From Pseudomonas spelaei (lineage in GTDB: Bacteria; Pseudomonadota; Gammaproteobacteria; Pseudomonadales; Pseudomonadaceae), in the NCBI RefSeq assembly GCF_009724245.1, contig NZ_WNNK01000025.1, positions 1 to 64,000 of the forward strand: a stretch of DNA of 64,000 nt, in the 5' to 3' direction. Both the position numbers and the translations under genes were made by a program. Below, piece after piece: positions 33,645 through 42,738 of the stretch. Within the stretch, counting starts at the first letter, position 1; each line of letters opens with the position of its first letter. The notes under the pieces were generated by a model. It searched no databases and was not told where the DNA came from. It saw nothing but the letters and a program-made list of their open reading frames with translations.

Positions 33645-34145
33645 ATGAAGGGCGTCTGGTACACGACGGCGGCGGTGGTTATCGGCTGGGGAATGCCGTT
33701 GTCGCTGTTGGCCGTCACCAGCCAGACCTTCCAGGTCAGCGCGACCATTATCCCGGGTTGCCTGGTGGTGGGCGGCGGGTCGAACTACGGCAACCTGACC
33801 TTCGGCACTTATTCGGCGTTGTCCACCAGCACAGTGTCCGTAGCGTTGAGCGGTGGAGTGACACTGCAATGTACGCCGGGGGTCACCCTGAACATGAGCG
33901 TCGACGGTGGTTTGCATAACAGCAGCGGCAGGCACATGCAGCTCAATAGCGGCAGTGCGCTGGTGACGTATCAGCTGTTTCAGGACGCGGCACTGAGCCA
34001 GAGCCTGGGGATCAGTCAAAGTGTCAGCGTGGCTTACAGCAACGCCAACACCATCACCCTGCCGATTTACGGCCGGGTGCAGTTACCGGGTAACCAGCCT
34101 GGGGGGACGTACAGCGACACGCTGCAGGTGCAGCTGTCGTGGTAA
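33645..34145 (+). CDS. Spore-coat-U domain pilin subunit, fourth
   Basis: 166 residues with a signal peptide (cleavage near LLA-VTS). The SCPU domain has GNLTFGTYSAL, LQCTPGVTLNMSVDGG and LPIYGRV, and ends DTLQVQLSW. It begins 4 nt after the stop of the third subunit. Two cysteines that would form the domain disulfide are kept. It sits just before the chaperone gene, in the place of csuB in Acinetobacter. Confidence 0.85.
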   Translation: MKGVWYTTAAVVIGWGMPLSLLAVTSQTFQVSATIIPGCLVVGGGSNYGNLTFGTYSALSTSTVSVALSGGVTLQCTPGVTLNMSVDGGLHNSSGRHMQLNSGSALVTYQLFQDAALSQSLGISQSVSVAYSNANTITLPIYGRVQLPGNQPGGTYSDTLQVQLSW

Positions 34146-34171
34146 GGCGATTGGCATAAGGAGTGGGGTCT

Positions 34172-34957
34172 ATGTATTCAGCTTCCCGGCGGTTATGGGT
34201 TGCGGGTTTTATCGCACTGGTGGCGTTGGGTGTGGGAAAGGTTCAGGCCGCCAGCTCCGTGCTGATCTGGCCGATTGATCCGGTGTTGGAAGCGGATCAA
34301 CAGGCCAGCGCGTTGTGGCTGGAAAACCGTGGCACCGAGACGGCCAACCTGCAAATCCGTGTGTTTGCCTGGAGCCAGAGCGGGTTTGATGATCAATACC
34401 AGAACCAGCGCGACGTGATTGGCAGCCCGCCGGTGGCCAAGATCGAGCCGGGGCAGAAGCAACTGATACGCCTGACCCGCACCCGGGAAGTGCCACCAGG
34501 CCAGGAGCTGGCCTATCGGATCATCATCGATGAAATTCCTTCGGCGACGCCGGTTGCGCCCCCGGCCGATGGCAAGACGGCGGCTGCCATCCGCTTTCAG
34601 ATGCGCTATTCGGTGCCCTTGTTCGCCTATGGTCCAGGACTGTGGAGCAAGGACGACAGCACCCGCCAGCGGGATCCGAAAGGTGCGGGCAAGCCCGATC
34701 TGAGCTGGAAAAAGGTCACGGTCGCCGGGCGCAACTATGTGGAAATGCGCAATCAGGGCGCCGTGCATGCTCGCCTGACCGACGCCGCATTCAAGCAGGG
34801 TGGCCAGCCTCGGCCCCTGGTGGACGGTTTGCTGGGATATGTGTTGCCGGGCGCGACCATGCGCTGGCCGATCCCGGATGCAGTAGCGGCTGACCAGCCT
34901 TTGCAGGTCCGGATCAACGGGGCAACAACCGTGGAGAACATTGCGCCGGGGCGGTAA
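34172..34957 (+). CDS. Periplasmic pilus chaperone, CsuC-like
   Basis: 261 residues. A signal peptide ends near VQA-ASS. Two immunoglobulin-like domains follow, with the archaic-chaperone motifs SSVLIWPIDPVLEADQQASA, LIRLTRTREVPPGQELAYRI and RFQMRYSVPLF. It caps subunits in the periplasm and hands them to the usher. I start at the ATG at 34172 with AAGGAG upstream; a GTG at 34163 overlaps that ribosome site. It sits between the subunits and the usher, as in csu operons. Confidence 0.9.
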   Translation: MYSASRRLWVAGFIALVALGVGKVQAASSVLIWPIDPVLEADQQASALWLENRGTETANLQIRVFAWSQSGFDDQYQNQRDVIGSPPVAKIEPGQKQLIRLTRTREVPPGQELAYRIIIDEIPSATPVAPPADGKTAAAIRFQMRYSVPLFAYGPGLWSKDDSTRQRDPKGAGKPDLSWKKVTVAGRNYVEMRNQGAVHARLTDAAFKQGGQPRPLVDGLLGYVLPGATMRWPIPDAVAADQPLQVRINGATTVENIAPGR

Positions 34958-35011
34958 CGCTGCGGCCTGGGACATGATGCAGGAGCAGTCCCTGGTTTCA
35001 ATAGGATGGAG

Positions 35012-37399
35012 ATGTCCAGTGAAGGACACAAAGCCTTGCTGAGCCATGATCGGGCTCGTTATCTGTGGCGTTCGGTGTTGGTGGTGTGTGGTCTGTGTAG
35101 CCTGGTATTTGCGCCTCTGAGCGTGGCTGCCGCATTGCCGCCGCCCCCCGGCAATATGGAGGCTGTTGCCGATGCACAGTTGTTTTTGGGACTGGTGGTC
35201 AACCAACTCGACACCGGCCGGGTGGTCGCCGTCAATCAGCGTGCCGGGCGGATGTTTCTGCCCGCGGCCACCTTGCGTGATGTGGGCATGAAACTGCCTG
35301 CTGGTACGAGCGAAGAGGTCGCCCTCGACAACTTGCCTGGCCTGCACAGCGACTACGACAGCCAGGGCCAGCGCTTGCTGGTGGATGTGCCGCCGGCCTG
35401 GTTGCCGGACCAGTTCATCGGCAACCGCAACAACTATCCGCGCACCCAGGCGATGACCAGTTTTGGTGCCTTGCTCAACTATGACGCCTACCTCAACGAC
35501 ACCGACGACAGCGGCACCTACCTGGCCGTGTGGAACGAAGTCCGGCTGTTTGACACCTGGGGCACGCTGTCCAACACCGGCCAATACCGCAGCACCATTG
35601 GCTCTCAGGTGGAAGGCAGCACCCTGAACAATGGCTACCGGCGTTATGACACCACCTGGCGCTTCTCCGACGATGAGCGCCTGCTGACTTACGAGGCCGG
35701 CGACGTGATCAGCGGCGCATTGCCCTGGAGCAGTTCGGTGCGTCTGGGGGGCGTGCAACTGTCCCGGGATTTTGCCGTGCGCCCGGACCTGGTGACTTAC
35801 CCCTTGCCACAGTTCGCCGGTGAGGCTGCTGTGCCGTCGTCGGTGGACCTGTTTATCAACGGCTATAAATCCAGCAGCGCCGACCTGCAGCCCGGGCCCT
35901 ACACCCTGACCAATATTCCGTTTATCAACGGGGCGGGCGAAGCGGTGGTGGTCACTACGGATGCGCTGGGTCGGCAGGTCTCAACCACCGTGCCGTTCTA
36001 CGTCACCAGTACGTTGCTGCAAAAAGGCTTGTCGGATTTTTCGGTGGCCGCCGGTAATTTGCGTCGGGATTACACCGTGAAGGATTTTGGCTACGGGCCT
36101 GGTGTGGCCAGTGGCAGCTTTCGTTACGGGCTATCGGATACCTTCACCCTGGAAAGCCATGCCGAAGCGTCCAACTCCCTGACCCTGGGCGGGCTGGGCG
36201 GCAACCTGCGGCTGGGCAACTTTGGTGTGCTCAACACGGCTATCAGTCAAAGCCAGTTCGAGGGCGAGAAAGGCCAGCAACTGAGCCTGGGCTACCAGTA
36301 CAGCAGCCAGCGCTACAGCCTGTCGTACCAGCGGGTGCAGCGCCGTGACCAATACGCCGACCTGACGCTGGTCGACACGCCGTACGCCAGCCTCAGCAAG
36401 CGCAGTGAACAGGTGACCTTGAGCCTGAACCTGGACAGCTACGGCAGCATCGGCGCCGGCTATTTTGATGTGCAGGCAGCCGATGATTCACGCACACGGC
36501 TGCTGAACCTGACCTGGAGTAAACAGCTGTGGCACAACACCAGTTTCTACCTGTCCGCCAACCGCGAGATCGGCGACAGCAACTGGGCCATGCAGGCACA
36601 ACTGGTGATCCCCTTCGACATGTACGGCAGCCTGAGCCTGAGCAACGAGCGTAGCCAGGCCGGGGAAAATCGTCAGCGGGTCAACTACAGCCGTGCGGTC
36701 CCCACCGACGGCGGCGTGGGCTACAACCTCGGCTACGCCCATGGCGACGGCCCGGCCTATCGTCAGGCCGACCTGACCTGGCGCTTGCAGTCGGTGCAAC
36801 TGCAGGCCGGCGTGTATGGCAGTAGCAACGCACAAACCCGTTGGGCGGACGCCAGCGGTTCGCTGGTGTGGATGGACAAGCAAGTCTTCGCGGCCAATCG
36901 GGTCAATGACGCCTTCGTGGTGGTCAGTACCGATGGTTTTGCCGGCGTGCCGGTGCTCTACGAGAACCAGAAAGTGGGGGAAACCGACCGTAACGGGCAT
37001 TTACTGGTGCCCTGGAGCAGCGCCTATTACCGCGCCAAGTATGAAATCGATCCGTTGAACCTGCCGTCCAACGTACAAACCCCGCAGGTTGAACAACGTG
37101 TTGCGGTTCGTCGGGGCAGTGGCTATGTGCTGGAGTTTCCAGTGCGCCGAGTCATTGCAGCGAGCATTACGCTGGTGGATGCCCAGCACCAGGACCTGCC
37201 GCTGGGCAGCCTGGTGCAGCATGAGCAAAGCGGTGCGCAGGCGGTGGTGGGCTGGGATGGCCTGGTCTATCTGGAGGGCCTGGCAGCGCACAACACGTTG
37301 CGGGTGACCGTGGGAGAAGGTCATACCTGCCAGGCGACGTTCGATCTGGATATCCAGCAGGAGCAGGTGCCGCTGATTGGCCCGCTGGTTTGTCAATAA
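35012..37399 (+). CDS. Outer-membrane usher, CsuD-like
   Basis: 795 residues (797 if the ATG two codons earlier is used). The signal peptide is followed by an N-terminal subunit-binding domain, then a 24-strand beta-barrel with the plug segment (SVDLFINGYKSSSADLQPGPYTLTN region) and short C-terminal domains ending PLIGPLVCQ. The length matches archaic/Csu ushers (about 830) more than classical FimD (about 870). It secretes and polymerises the four SCPU subunits and the tip. AGGA lies 5 nt before the ATG at 35012. Confidence 0.93.
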   Translation: MSSEGHKALLSHDRARYLWRSVLVVCGLCSLVFAPLSVAAALPPPPGNMEAVADAQLFLGLVVNQLDTGRVVAVNQRAGRMFLPAATLRDVGMKLPAGTSEEVALDNLPGLHSDYDSQGQRLLVDVPPAWLPDQFIGNRNNYPRTQAMTSFGALLNYDAYLNDTDDSGTYLAVWNEVRLFDTWGTLSNTGQYRSTIGSQVEGSTLNNGYRRYDTTWRFSDDERLLTYEAGDVISGALPWSSSVRLGGVQLSRDFAVRPDLVTYPLPQFAGEAAVPSSVDLFINGYKSSSADLQPGPYTLTNIPFINGAGEAVVVTTDALGRQVSTTVPFYVTSTLLQKGLSDFSVAAGNLRRDYTVKDFGYGPGVASGSFRYGLSDTFTLESHAEASNSLTLGGLGGNLRLGNFGVLNTAISQSQFEGEKGQQLSLGYQYSSQRYSLSYQRVQRRDQYADLTLVDTPYASLSKRSEQVTLSLNLDSYGSIGAGYFDVQAADDSRTRLLNLTWSKQLWHNTSFYLSANREIGDSNWAMQAQLVIPFDMYGSLSLSNERSQAGENRQRVNYSRAVPTDGGVGYNLGYAHGDGPAYRQADLTWRLQSVQLQAGVYGSSNAQTRWADASGSLVWMDKQVFAANRVNDAFVVVSTDGFAGVPVLYENQKVGETDRNGHLLVPWSSAYYRAKYEIDPLNLPSNVQTPQVEQRVAVRRGSGYVLEFPVRRVIAASITLVDAQHQDLPLGSLVQHEQSGAQAVVGWDGLVYLEGLAAHNTLRVTVGEGHTCQATFDLDIQQEQVPLIGPLVCQ

Positions 37400-37416
37400 A
37401 GTGAAGGAGTGTGGAC

Positions 37417-38400
37417 GTGCGGTTCAAGCAAGGGTTGTATTCACTGGCGGTGCTGGCAAGCCTGGGTTTTGCGACACAGGTACAGGCGGCCTGCTCGGTG
37501 GTGTCGACCGTTCCGGCGAGCTTCGGCTCGGTGAGTTCGATGACAGTGCGCACCGCCGCCCAGGCCAGCTCGACCACCAACGCCGGCCTGAGCTGCGGGC
37601 CCACGCTGATCTCGTTGCTGGCGGCCAGCGATCACTTCTACGCGACGATTACCTCGGCCACCAGCGGCATGGTTGGCCCCACGGGGGATGTTATTGGCTA
37701 CACGATTTACGCCAATAACAGCACCAGTTACCCGATCACGCGTGGGGCCCAGTTTGACTTTGCCAGCAACAACATTGCCCAAAGCCTGGGGCTGGTCTCC
37801 GGGCCAGGCAACAAGACTGTACCGATCTACCTGAGCAGCATTACCGGCAGTAACGTTGCCGCCGGGGTCTACAGCGAGACGTTGAGTATCTTCTGGAACT
37901 GGAACTATTGCGCGGCGCTGGGGATTGGCTCGCTTTGCATATTGCGGGATACCGGTACCGGCACCGCCAGCCTGACTGTCAGCATGACCGTGACCAACGA
38001 CTGCCAGATCACCGCGCCCAATATCAGCTTTGGCAGCGCGCCGGTGGTCAGTGGCTTTGCTGCTGTCACCGGCCAGACCATCAACATCGCCTGTACCAAG
38101 GGCAGTGCCTACACCGTGGGCTTGAGTGACGGCCAGAACCCCGTCAGCGTGGGTGGGCGGCGGCAGATGATCTCCGGCAGCAACCTGCTGGCGTATGACA
38201 TCTTCAAAAGCGCCACGACTACGCGTTGGGGCAGTGTGTCGACGGCGCGCCGCGCCAGCTCTACCGCCGAGGTCAATCCGGGCAATGGCCTGGGTACCGG
38301 TAGCCAGGTTTTCAACTACAACGCCAAGATCTACACCGACCAGAACACCCCGCCGGGGGGAACCTATATCGACAATGTGGTGCTGGACGTGGGTTTCTAG
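37417..38400 (+). CDS. Tip adhesin with two SCPU domains, CsuE-like
   Basis: 327 residues. A signal peptide ends near VQA-ACS. Two SCPU-type domains follow (about 30-175 and 185-327), as in CsuE, the tip adhesin that sticks to hydrophobic surfaces. The second domain carries NDCQITAPNISFGSAPVV and IACTKGSAYTVGLSDG. The first domain, the likely binding part, is the most diverged. I use the GTG at 37417 with AAGGAG 7 nt upstream; a GTG six bases earlier sits too close to that site. Its stop overlaps the convergent anti-sigma gene stop in CTAG. Confidence 0.88.
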   Translation: MRFKQGLYSLAVLASLGFATQVQAACSVVSTVPASFGSVSSMTVRTAAQASSTTNAGLSCGPTLISLLAASDHFYATITSATSGMVGPTGDVIGYTIYANNSTSYPITRGAQFDFASNNIAQSLGLVSGPGNKTVPIYLSSITGSNVAAGVYSETLSIFWNWNYCAALGIGSLCILRDTGTGTASLTVSMTVTNDCQITAPNISFGSAPVVSGFAAVTGQTINIACTKGSAYTVGLSDGQNPVSVGGRRQMISGSNLLAYDIFKSATTTRWGSVSTARRASSTAEVNPGNGLGTGSQVFNYNAKIYTDQNTPPGGTYIDNVVLDVGF

Positions 38401-39146
38401 AACCCCACCGTCTGTTTCAGCATCTGGGTGACCGGCTCGTCTGACGGGCTGACCATCGCATAGTTATAACCGTCGCCGGACCAGTATTCGGCCTGTAGCC
38501 CATCGGCACTGCTGCTGCCACGGGGCAGCAGCTTGTTCTGCGGTCCCGGTGGCCGGATGTAGAAGCTGATGCGTTGGCCCTGTTGATCTTCATACAGCAC
38601 CATGGCCGCTGCGCCTTGATCGGTGGTAAGCAGGCGTGCGCTGACCGCCTTGAAACCGGCCTGGCTCAAATCCGGCAGGCGACGGGCCTGGGTGAAGTAG
38701 CGGTCGAGCCAGGCTTGCATGTCGCCGTTACCTTGCACGTTGTAGTCGGCGGGCAAGATGCCGTCCTGGGCGAACATGCGGTAGGCCTGCATGGCATCTG
38801 TCATCGGAAGCACTGTGTTCAGGGTCATCTGCCGTGCCTGCCAGCCGCCCAGGCCGCCGATGCTGACGGCAATCAGCAGCACGGCGGCAGTCGCGAAGTG
38901 GCGGCGCGACTGGCGCTTGATCCGCTGGCGAATCAAGGCCGGGTCCAGGTCGGGGTTGGCGGGTTGTTGCAGCGCACCGCTTAACGACGCGCGTAGGTGT
39001 TGTGCATCCTGCTGCCAGGCCTGGACCTGGGCCGCCACATCGGGATGGGCCGCCAGCCAGGTCTCGAGCAGGTGCCGATCGGACTCCAGCAGTTGGTGAT
39101 CGACGTAGGCGTGCAAATCGCGTTCGCTGGGGGGCAGGCTGATCAT
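38397..39146 (-). CDS. Transmembrane anti-sigma factor for the adjacent ECF sigma
   Basis: 249 residues. The cytoplasmic N-terminus (LPPSERDLHAYVDHQLLESDR) has the helical shape of anti-sigma domains of the RsiW/ChrR type but no zinc cysteines. One membrane helix at about 84-103 is followed by a periplasmic domain. It overlaps the sigma gene by 4 nt (ATGA), the usual arrangement of a sigma/anti-sigma pair. Its periplasmic part probably senses an envelope or oxidative signal, given the peroxidase and cytochrome genes facing it. Confidence 0.85.
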   Translation of the reverse strand: MISLPPSERDLHAYVDHQLLESDRHLLETWLAAHPDVAAQVQAWQQDAQHLRASLSGALQQPANPDLDPALIRQRIKRQSRRHFATAAVLLIAVSIGGLGGWQARQMTLNTVLPMTDAMQAYRMFAQDGILPADYNVQGNGDMQAWLDRYFTQARRLPDLSQAGFKAVSARLLTTDQGAAAMVLYEDQQGQRISFYIRPPGPQNKLLPRGSSSADGLQAEYWSGDGYNYAMVSPSDEPVTQMLKQTVGF

Positions 39147-39649
39147 TTGAGTATCCGCAGGGAAGGGCTGGTGATTTCGCCGTCGCTGAGTTGGCGCAAG
39201 GCCTGGCGCGCGCGGGACAGGCGAGACATCACGGTGCCGATAGGCACTTCGAGGATGTCGGCGACTTCTTTGTAGCTCAGGCCTTCGACCGACACCCAGA
39301 GCAGCAGGGCGCGCTGCTCGGTACTCAGTTGATCGAAGGCTTGCAGGGTCGATTGAGCCATGACGGTGCGTTCCACCGAGGGCTGGGTGTCGTCTCGGCC
39401 GGTGAAGAACTCCAGCATGCTTGTATAGCGCCGGGAGCGGCGGTGGGCGTCGAGGAACTGCCGGTAGAGGATCGAGAACAGCCAGGCCCGCAGGTCGCCT
39501 TCAGGGCGCTTGTCGGCCCAACGGACGATTGCACGTTCGAGGCTCGCCTGCACCAGATCATCGGCGCTACTGGACTGGCGTGTCAGCGACACGGCAAAAC
39601 GCCGAAGCCTGGGGATGAGTTCACGTAACTGTTCGTCGAGTTCGTGCAT
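39143..39649 (-). CDS. ECF-family RNA polymerase sigma factor
   Basis: 168 residues. Region 2 (about 15-80) has RRFAVSLTRQSSSADDLVQASLERAI and LRAWLFSILYRQFLD. Region 4 (about 105-160) has LLLWVSVEGLSYKEVADILEVPIGTVMSRLSRARQAL. I start at the ATG at 39649; a GTG at 39667 gives six more residues. The upstream DNA has GGAATA-N15-CGTC in its direction, and the same pattern with the same spacing points at the divergent peroxidase gene. This suggests it drives both itself and the peroxidase-cytochrome operon. Confidence 0.92.
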   Translation of the reverse strand: MHELDEQLRELIPRLRRFAVSLTRQSSSADDLVQASLERAIVRWADKRPEGDLRAWLFSILYRQFLDAHRRSRRYTSMLEFFTGRDDTQPSVERTVMAQSTLQAFDQLSTEQRALLLWVSVEGLSYKEVADILEVPIGTVMSRLSRARQALRQLSDGEITSPSLRILK

Positions 39650-39684
39650 GGGATTCTGGCTAGTCACTACGCTGGGACTAGGAA

Positions 39685-39709
39685 GACGTCCGACGTCGAA
39701 GGTTATTCC
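39685..39709 (-). promoter_or_regulatory. Candidate ECF promoter of the sigma/anti-sigma operon
   Basis: On the minus strand GGAATA (39709-39704), 15 nt, then CGTC (39688-39685). This is the GGAA...CGTC pattern of many ECF factors and lies 36 bp upstream of the sigma ATG. Confidence 0.6.
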
Positions 39710-39737
39710 AGGCCCTTAAAAATAAACAGTAGGCCGT

Positions 39738-39762
39738 GGAATAGAGGGAGTTGGCGTTCGTC
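39738..39762 (+). promoter_or_regulatory. Candidate ECF promoter of the peroxidase-cytochrome operon
   Basis: On the plus strand GGAATA (39738-39743), 15 nt, then CGTC (39759-39762), about 55 bp before the peroxidase ATG. Motifs and spacing are identical to the opposing promoter at 39685-39709. Confidence 0.6.
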
Positions 39763-39817
39763 CTAATGCTCCGACCTTATGTTTTCGCACCTGAGGCCCT
39801 TGGCCCTGGAGTTTTTC

Positions 39818-40900
39818 ATGGTAGATCACTCATCACCGCCACGTCCCCCGCTGAGCACCGCGAGCCTGATCGTTCGGTTAGCCAGCATCGGGGTGGTGGT
39901 TGCGGTTGCGGCGGGGGCGTTTGCCTACGTCAACGGCACCCTGGACCCACAGCGGTTGCGTCCCAAGACGCTGGTCAATGCGCTGGAAACCAATAATGGC
40001 GTGCACCCGGGTTACCGGCGTAACCATTCCAAGGGTGTGTGCGTGGCGGGCTATTTCGAGAGCAGCAATGAGGCGCGCCAGTATTCCAGTGCCCAAGTGT
40101 TCAGCGAGGCGCGCACGCCAATCATCGGCCGTTTTGCCTTGCCCAGTGGCAACCCTTATGCGCCGGACAGCAGCGTGCCCTTGCGCAGTTTTGCCTTGCA
40201 GTTCAGCTTGGCCAATGGCCAGCAATGGCGTACCGGGATGAACAGCATGCCGGTGTTCCCGGTAGGCACACCCGAGGCGTTCTTCCAGATGCTCAAGGCC
40301 GGTGCGCCGGACCCGGCTACCGGCAAGCCGAACCCGGCCAGCATGCCGGCTTTCTTCGCCGCTCATCCGGAGACCGCGCCATTCCTGGCCTGGGTCAAGA
40401 CCGCCAAACCGTCAGCCAGTTATGCCACCGAGACCTATAACAGCATCAATGCGTTTTATCTGGTCAATGCCAATGGCCAGCGCCAGGCCGTGCGTTGGGG
40501 GGTGGTGCCGCAGAGCCAGGATGCACCGGGCGCCACTGCGCCCCAAGGCAGTGATTTCCTGGAGAAAGACCTCGCGCAACGCCTGGTTACGGGGCCGCTG
40601 CGCTGGCAGTTGAACGTCACCCTGGCCAATCCGGGAGACCCGGTCGACGACGCCAGCAAGCCCTGGGCCGGCGAACACAAGGTGCTGAACGCCGGGACTC
40701 TGGTGCTGGAAAGCAGCCAGCCGCAACTCGATGGCGATTGCCGCGATATCAACTTTGATCCGTTGATCTTGCCGAGCGGAATTGAAGCTTCGAGTGACCC
40801 GTTGCTGGCGGCGCGTTCGGCGGCCTACGCCAGCTCCTACCTGCGTCGCACCAGTGAAGTCAGTCAGTTGCACAACGCCCCTCAGGAGTCGAAGCCATGA
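39818..40900 (+). CDS. Catalase-family peroxidase, SrpA-like, membrane-anchored
   Basis: 360 residues. A membrane helix at about 20-40 anchors the protein, so the haem domain probably lies in the periplasm. The catalase-like core has NNGVHPGYRRNHSKGVCVAG, a GRFALPSGNP block and YATETYNSINAF. It is shorter than true catalases (about 480) and matches the catalase-related peroxidase group. Its ATG at 39818 has GGAG upstream. Its stop overlaps the start of the cytochrome b561 gene (ATGA), so electrons for peroxide reduction may come from that partner. It is likely driven by the divergent ECF sigma. Confidence 0.88.
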   Translation: MVDHSSPPRPPLSTASLIVRLASIGVVVAVAAGAFAYVNGTLDPQRLRPKTLVNALETNNGVHPGYRRNHSKGVCVAGYFESSNEARQYSSAQVFSEARTPIIGRFALPSGNPYAPDSSVPLRSFALQFSLANGQQWRTGMNSMPVFPVGTPEAFFQMLKAGAPDPATGKPNPASMPAFFAAHPETAPFLAWVKTAKPSASYATETYNSINAFYLVNANGQRQAVRWGVVPQSQDAPGATAPQGSDFLEKDLAQRLVTGPLRWQLNVTLANPGDPVDDASKPWAGEHKVLNAGTLVLESSQPQLDGDCRDINFDPLILPSGIEASSDPLLAARSAAYASSYLRRTSEVSQLHNAPQESKP

Positions 40901-41436
40901 ATGCTCAACCCCGGTATTTCGCCCCCTTGGCGCGGCTGCTGCATTGGCTGATGGCGTTGATGATCATTGCCATGTTGTTTATTGGCGCGGGCATGGCGGC
41001 GTCGGTGTCGGAGCGGCACGAATGGCTGATTCACCTGCATAAACCCTTGGGGATCGCCATTCTGGCCTTGGTGGTCGTGCGGTTGGTGGTGCGTTTTTCC
41101 ACCCGTCAGCCACCATTGCCCGCTGATTTGCCGCTCTGGCAAGTGCTGGCGGCCAAGGCCTCTCATGTGCTGCTGTATGGCTTGATGTTGGTGTTGCCGC
41201 TGCTGGGTTGGGCGATGATCTCGGCGGCGGGGGACCCGGTGATGCTCAGCAGTTCCCTGCAACTGCCAGCGCTGGTGCCGGCCAATGCGCAGCTGTTTGC
41301 GGTGCTGCGCAAGGCCCATGGGCTTCTCGCCTATCTGCTGTTTCTGACGGTGCTGTTGCACCTGGCGGCGGCGTTATTTCATGGACTGATTCGCCGTGAC
41401 GGCGTGTTGCAAAGCATGACTGGCACCAAGGATTGA
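40897..41436 (+). CDS. Cytochrome b561 family protein paired with the peroxidase
   Basis: 179 residues with four membrane helices and the histidines expected to bind two haems (LLHWLMAL, LIHLHKPLG, ASHVLLYG, AHGLLAYLLF and LHLAAALFHG). It overlaps the peroxidase gene by 4 nt, which suggests a quinol-to-peroxide electron path through the membrane. It is a different copy from the b561 gene at 22.2 kb. It ends 3 nt before the convergent MFS gene. Confidence 0.92.
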   Translation: MNAQPRYFAPLARLLHWLMALMIIAMLFIGAGMAASVSERHEWLIHLHKPLGIAILALVVVRLVVRFSTRQPPLPADLPLWQVLAAKASHVLLYGLMLVLPLLGWAMISAAGDPVMLSSSLQLPALVPANAQLFAVLRKAHGLLAYLLFLTVLLHLAAALFHGLIRRDGVLQSMTGTKD

Positions 41437-41439
41437 AGC

Positions 41440-42639
41440 CTAACCCTGCACCGGCTGTGAGTGGGCCGCCGGTGCAGGGCCCAAGGTGGCCAGCCAGTAG
41501 ATCAGCGCCAGCAGATTGATGGCTGCGCCCAGGCCACACACACCGATCCACCCTCCCCAGGCGTACATCAGCGTCGACCCGACTGACCCCAACGCGCTGC
41601 CCACCGAATAGAACAGCATGTAGCCCGCCGCCAGCCTGCTCTGGGCTTCGGGGCGCACGCTGTAGATCAGGCTCTGGCTGGTGACGTGGACGGCTTGCAG
41701 GCCCAGATCAAAGGTAATCACCCCGAGCAACAGCGCCCACAAAGACGATTGGGTAAAACCGATCGCCAGCCAGGACACCAGCATCAGGATCAACGCTCCG
41801 CCGCTGGTCCACTGTGCAAAGCCGCGGTCGGCCAGATGCCCGGCGCGGGCGGCACCGAGGGCACCGGCGGCGCCGGCGAGTCCGAACAAGCCGATTTGTG
41901 TGTGGGACAGCGACAGCGGCGGGGCGCTCAAGGGCAGCACCAGTGGCGTCCACAACACCGTGCCGGCGGCGAAAATCAGCAAGGCCAGGACCGCGCGATC
42001 GCGCAGTACTTTTTCTTGCTTGAACAGGCTGAACACTGAACGGATCAGTTGGGTATAGGAGTGGGTGGCTCGCGGCGGCTCGGCCTCAGGCAGGACCCGC
42101 CAGAGCAACAGCGCCATCAGTAAGGTCAACCCCGCCGACAGCAGGTACACCGAGCGCCAACCCGCCAGGTCGGCCATGGCGCCCGATACCGTACGCGCCA
42201 GCAGCAGACCCACCACGATGCCGCTGGTGACCAGGCCCACCACATGCCCACGTTGTTCTGGCCGTGCCAGGTTGGCAGCAAAGGCCACCAGGGTTTGCGT
42301 GACCACCGCCAGCAGGCCGGTCAACGCCATGCCGGCCAGCAACAAGAAGCTGTTGGAAGAGAACGCCACCAGCAATACGGCCAAGGTCGACAGCAGCAAC
42401 TGGCCGACGATCAAGCGTCGACGGTTGAGCAGGTCGCCCAGAGGCACCAGCAGCACCAGGCCTACGCCATAGCCAACCTGGGTCAGGGTAATGACGCTGC
42501 CGACAGTGGCGTGGTCCAGGGCAAAAGTGTCGGCCATGGCGTCCAGCAAGGGTTGGGCATAGTAGACATTGGCTACCGACAAGCCGCAGGCGATGGCGAA
42601 CAGCAAGACCACGACGCCACTTAAGGGGGAGTTGGACAT
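41440..42639 (-). CDS. MFS efflux transporter
   Basis: 399 residues with about twelve membrane helices. The start FAIACGLSVANVYYAQPLLDAMA and the loop VPLGDLLNRRRLIV match a DHA1-like group common in pseudomonads that is often controlled by a divergent regulator. An HxlR gene lies divergently at 42739, with an inverted repeat TGGTTTC-N5-GAAACCA in the gap. The substrate is not known; HxlR regulators often answer to aldehydes, quinones or diamide-like electrophiles. Confidence 0.88.
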   Translation of the reverse strand: MSNSPLSGVVVLLFAIACGLSVANVYYAQPLLDAMADTFALDHATVGSVITLTQVGYGVGLVLLVPLGDLLNRRRLIVGQLLLSTLAVLLVAFSSNSFLLLAGMALTGLLAVVTQTLVAFAANLARPEQRGHVVGLVTSGIVVGLLLARTVSGAMADLAGWRSVYLLSAGLTLLMALLLWRVLPEAEPPRATHSYTQLIRSVFSLFKQEKVLRDRAVLALLIFAAGTVLWTPLVLPLSAPPLSLSHTQIGLFGLAGAAGALGAARAGHLADRGFAQWTSGGALILMLVSWLAIGFTQSSLWALLLGVITFDLGLQAVHVTSQSLIYSVRPEAQSRLAAGYMLFYSVGSALGSVGSTLMYAWGGWIGVCGLGAAINLLALIYWLATLGPAPAAHSQPVQG

Positions 42640-42655
42640 GAGTCACTACCTATGT

Positions 42656-42674
42656 TGGTTTCGAATTGAAACCA
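42656..42674. promoter_or_regulatory. Candidate HxlR operator
   Basis: TGGTTTC (42656-42662) and GAAACCA (42668-42674) form 7-bp arms around GAATT. Outer flanks also mirror each other in part (ACCTA to the left, TAGGT to the right). It lies 17 bp before the MFS start and about 65 bp before the HxlR start. Confidence 0.6.
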
Positions 42675-42738
42675 GTTGTACGGTAGGTATTCTGGTTTTA
42701 TATTGCAACTACATTTTCTTCAGAGGCAGACAGTGTCC

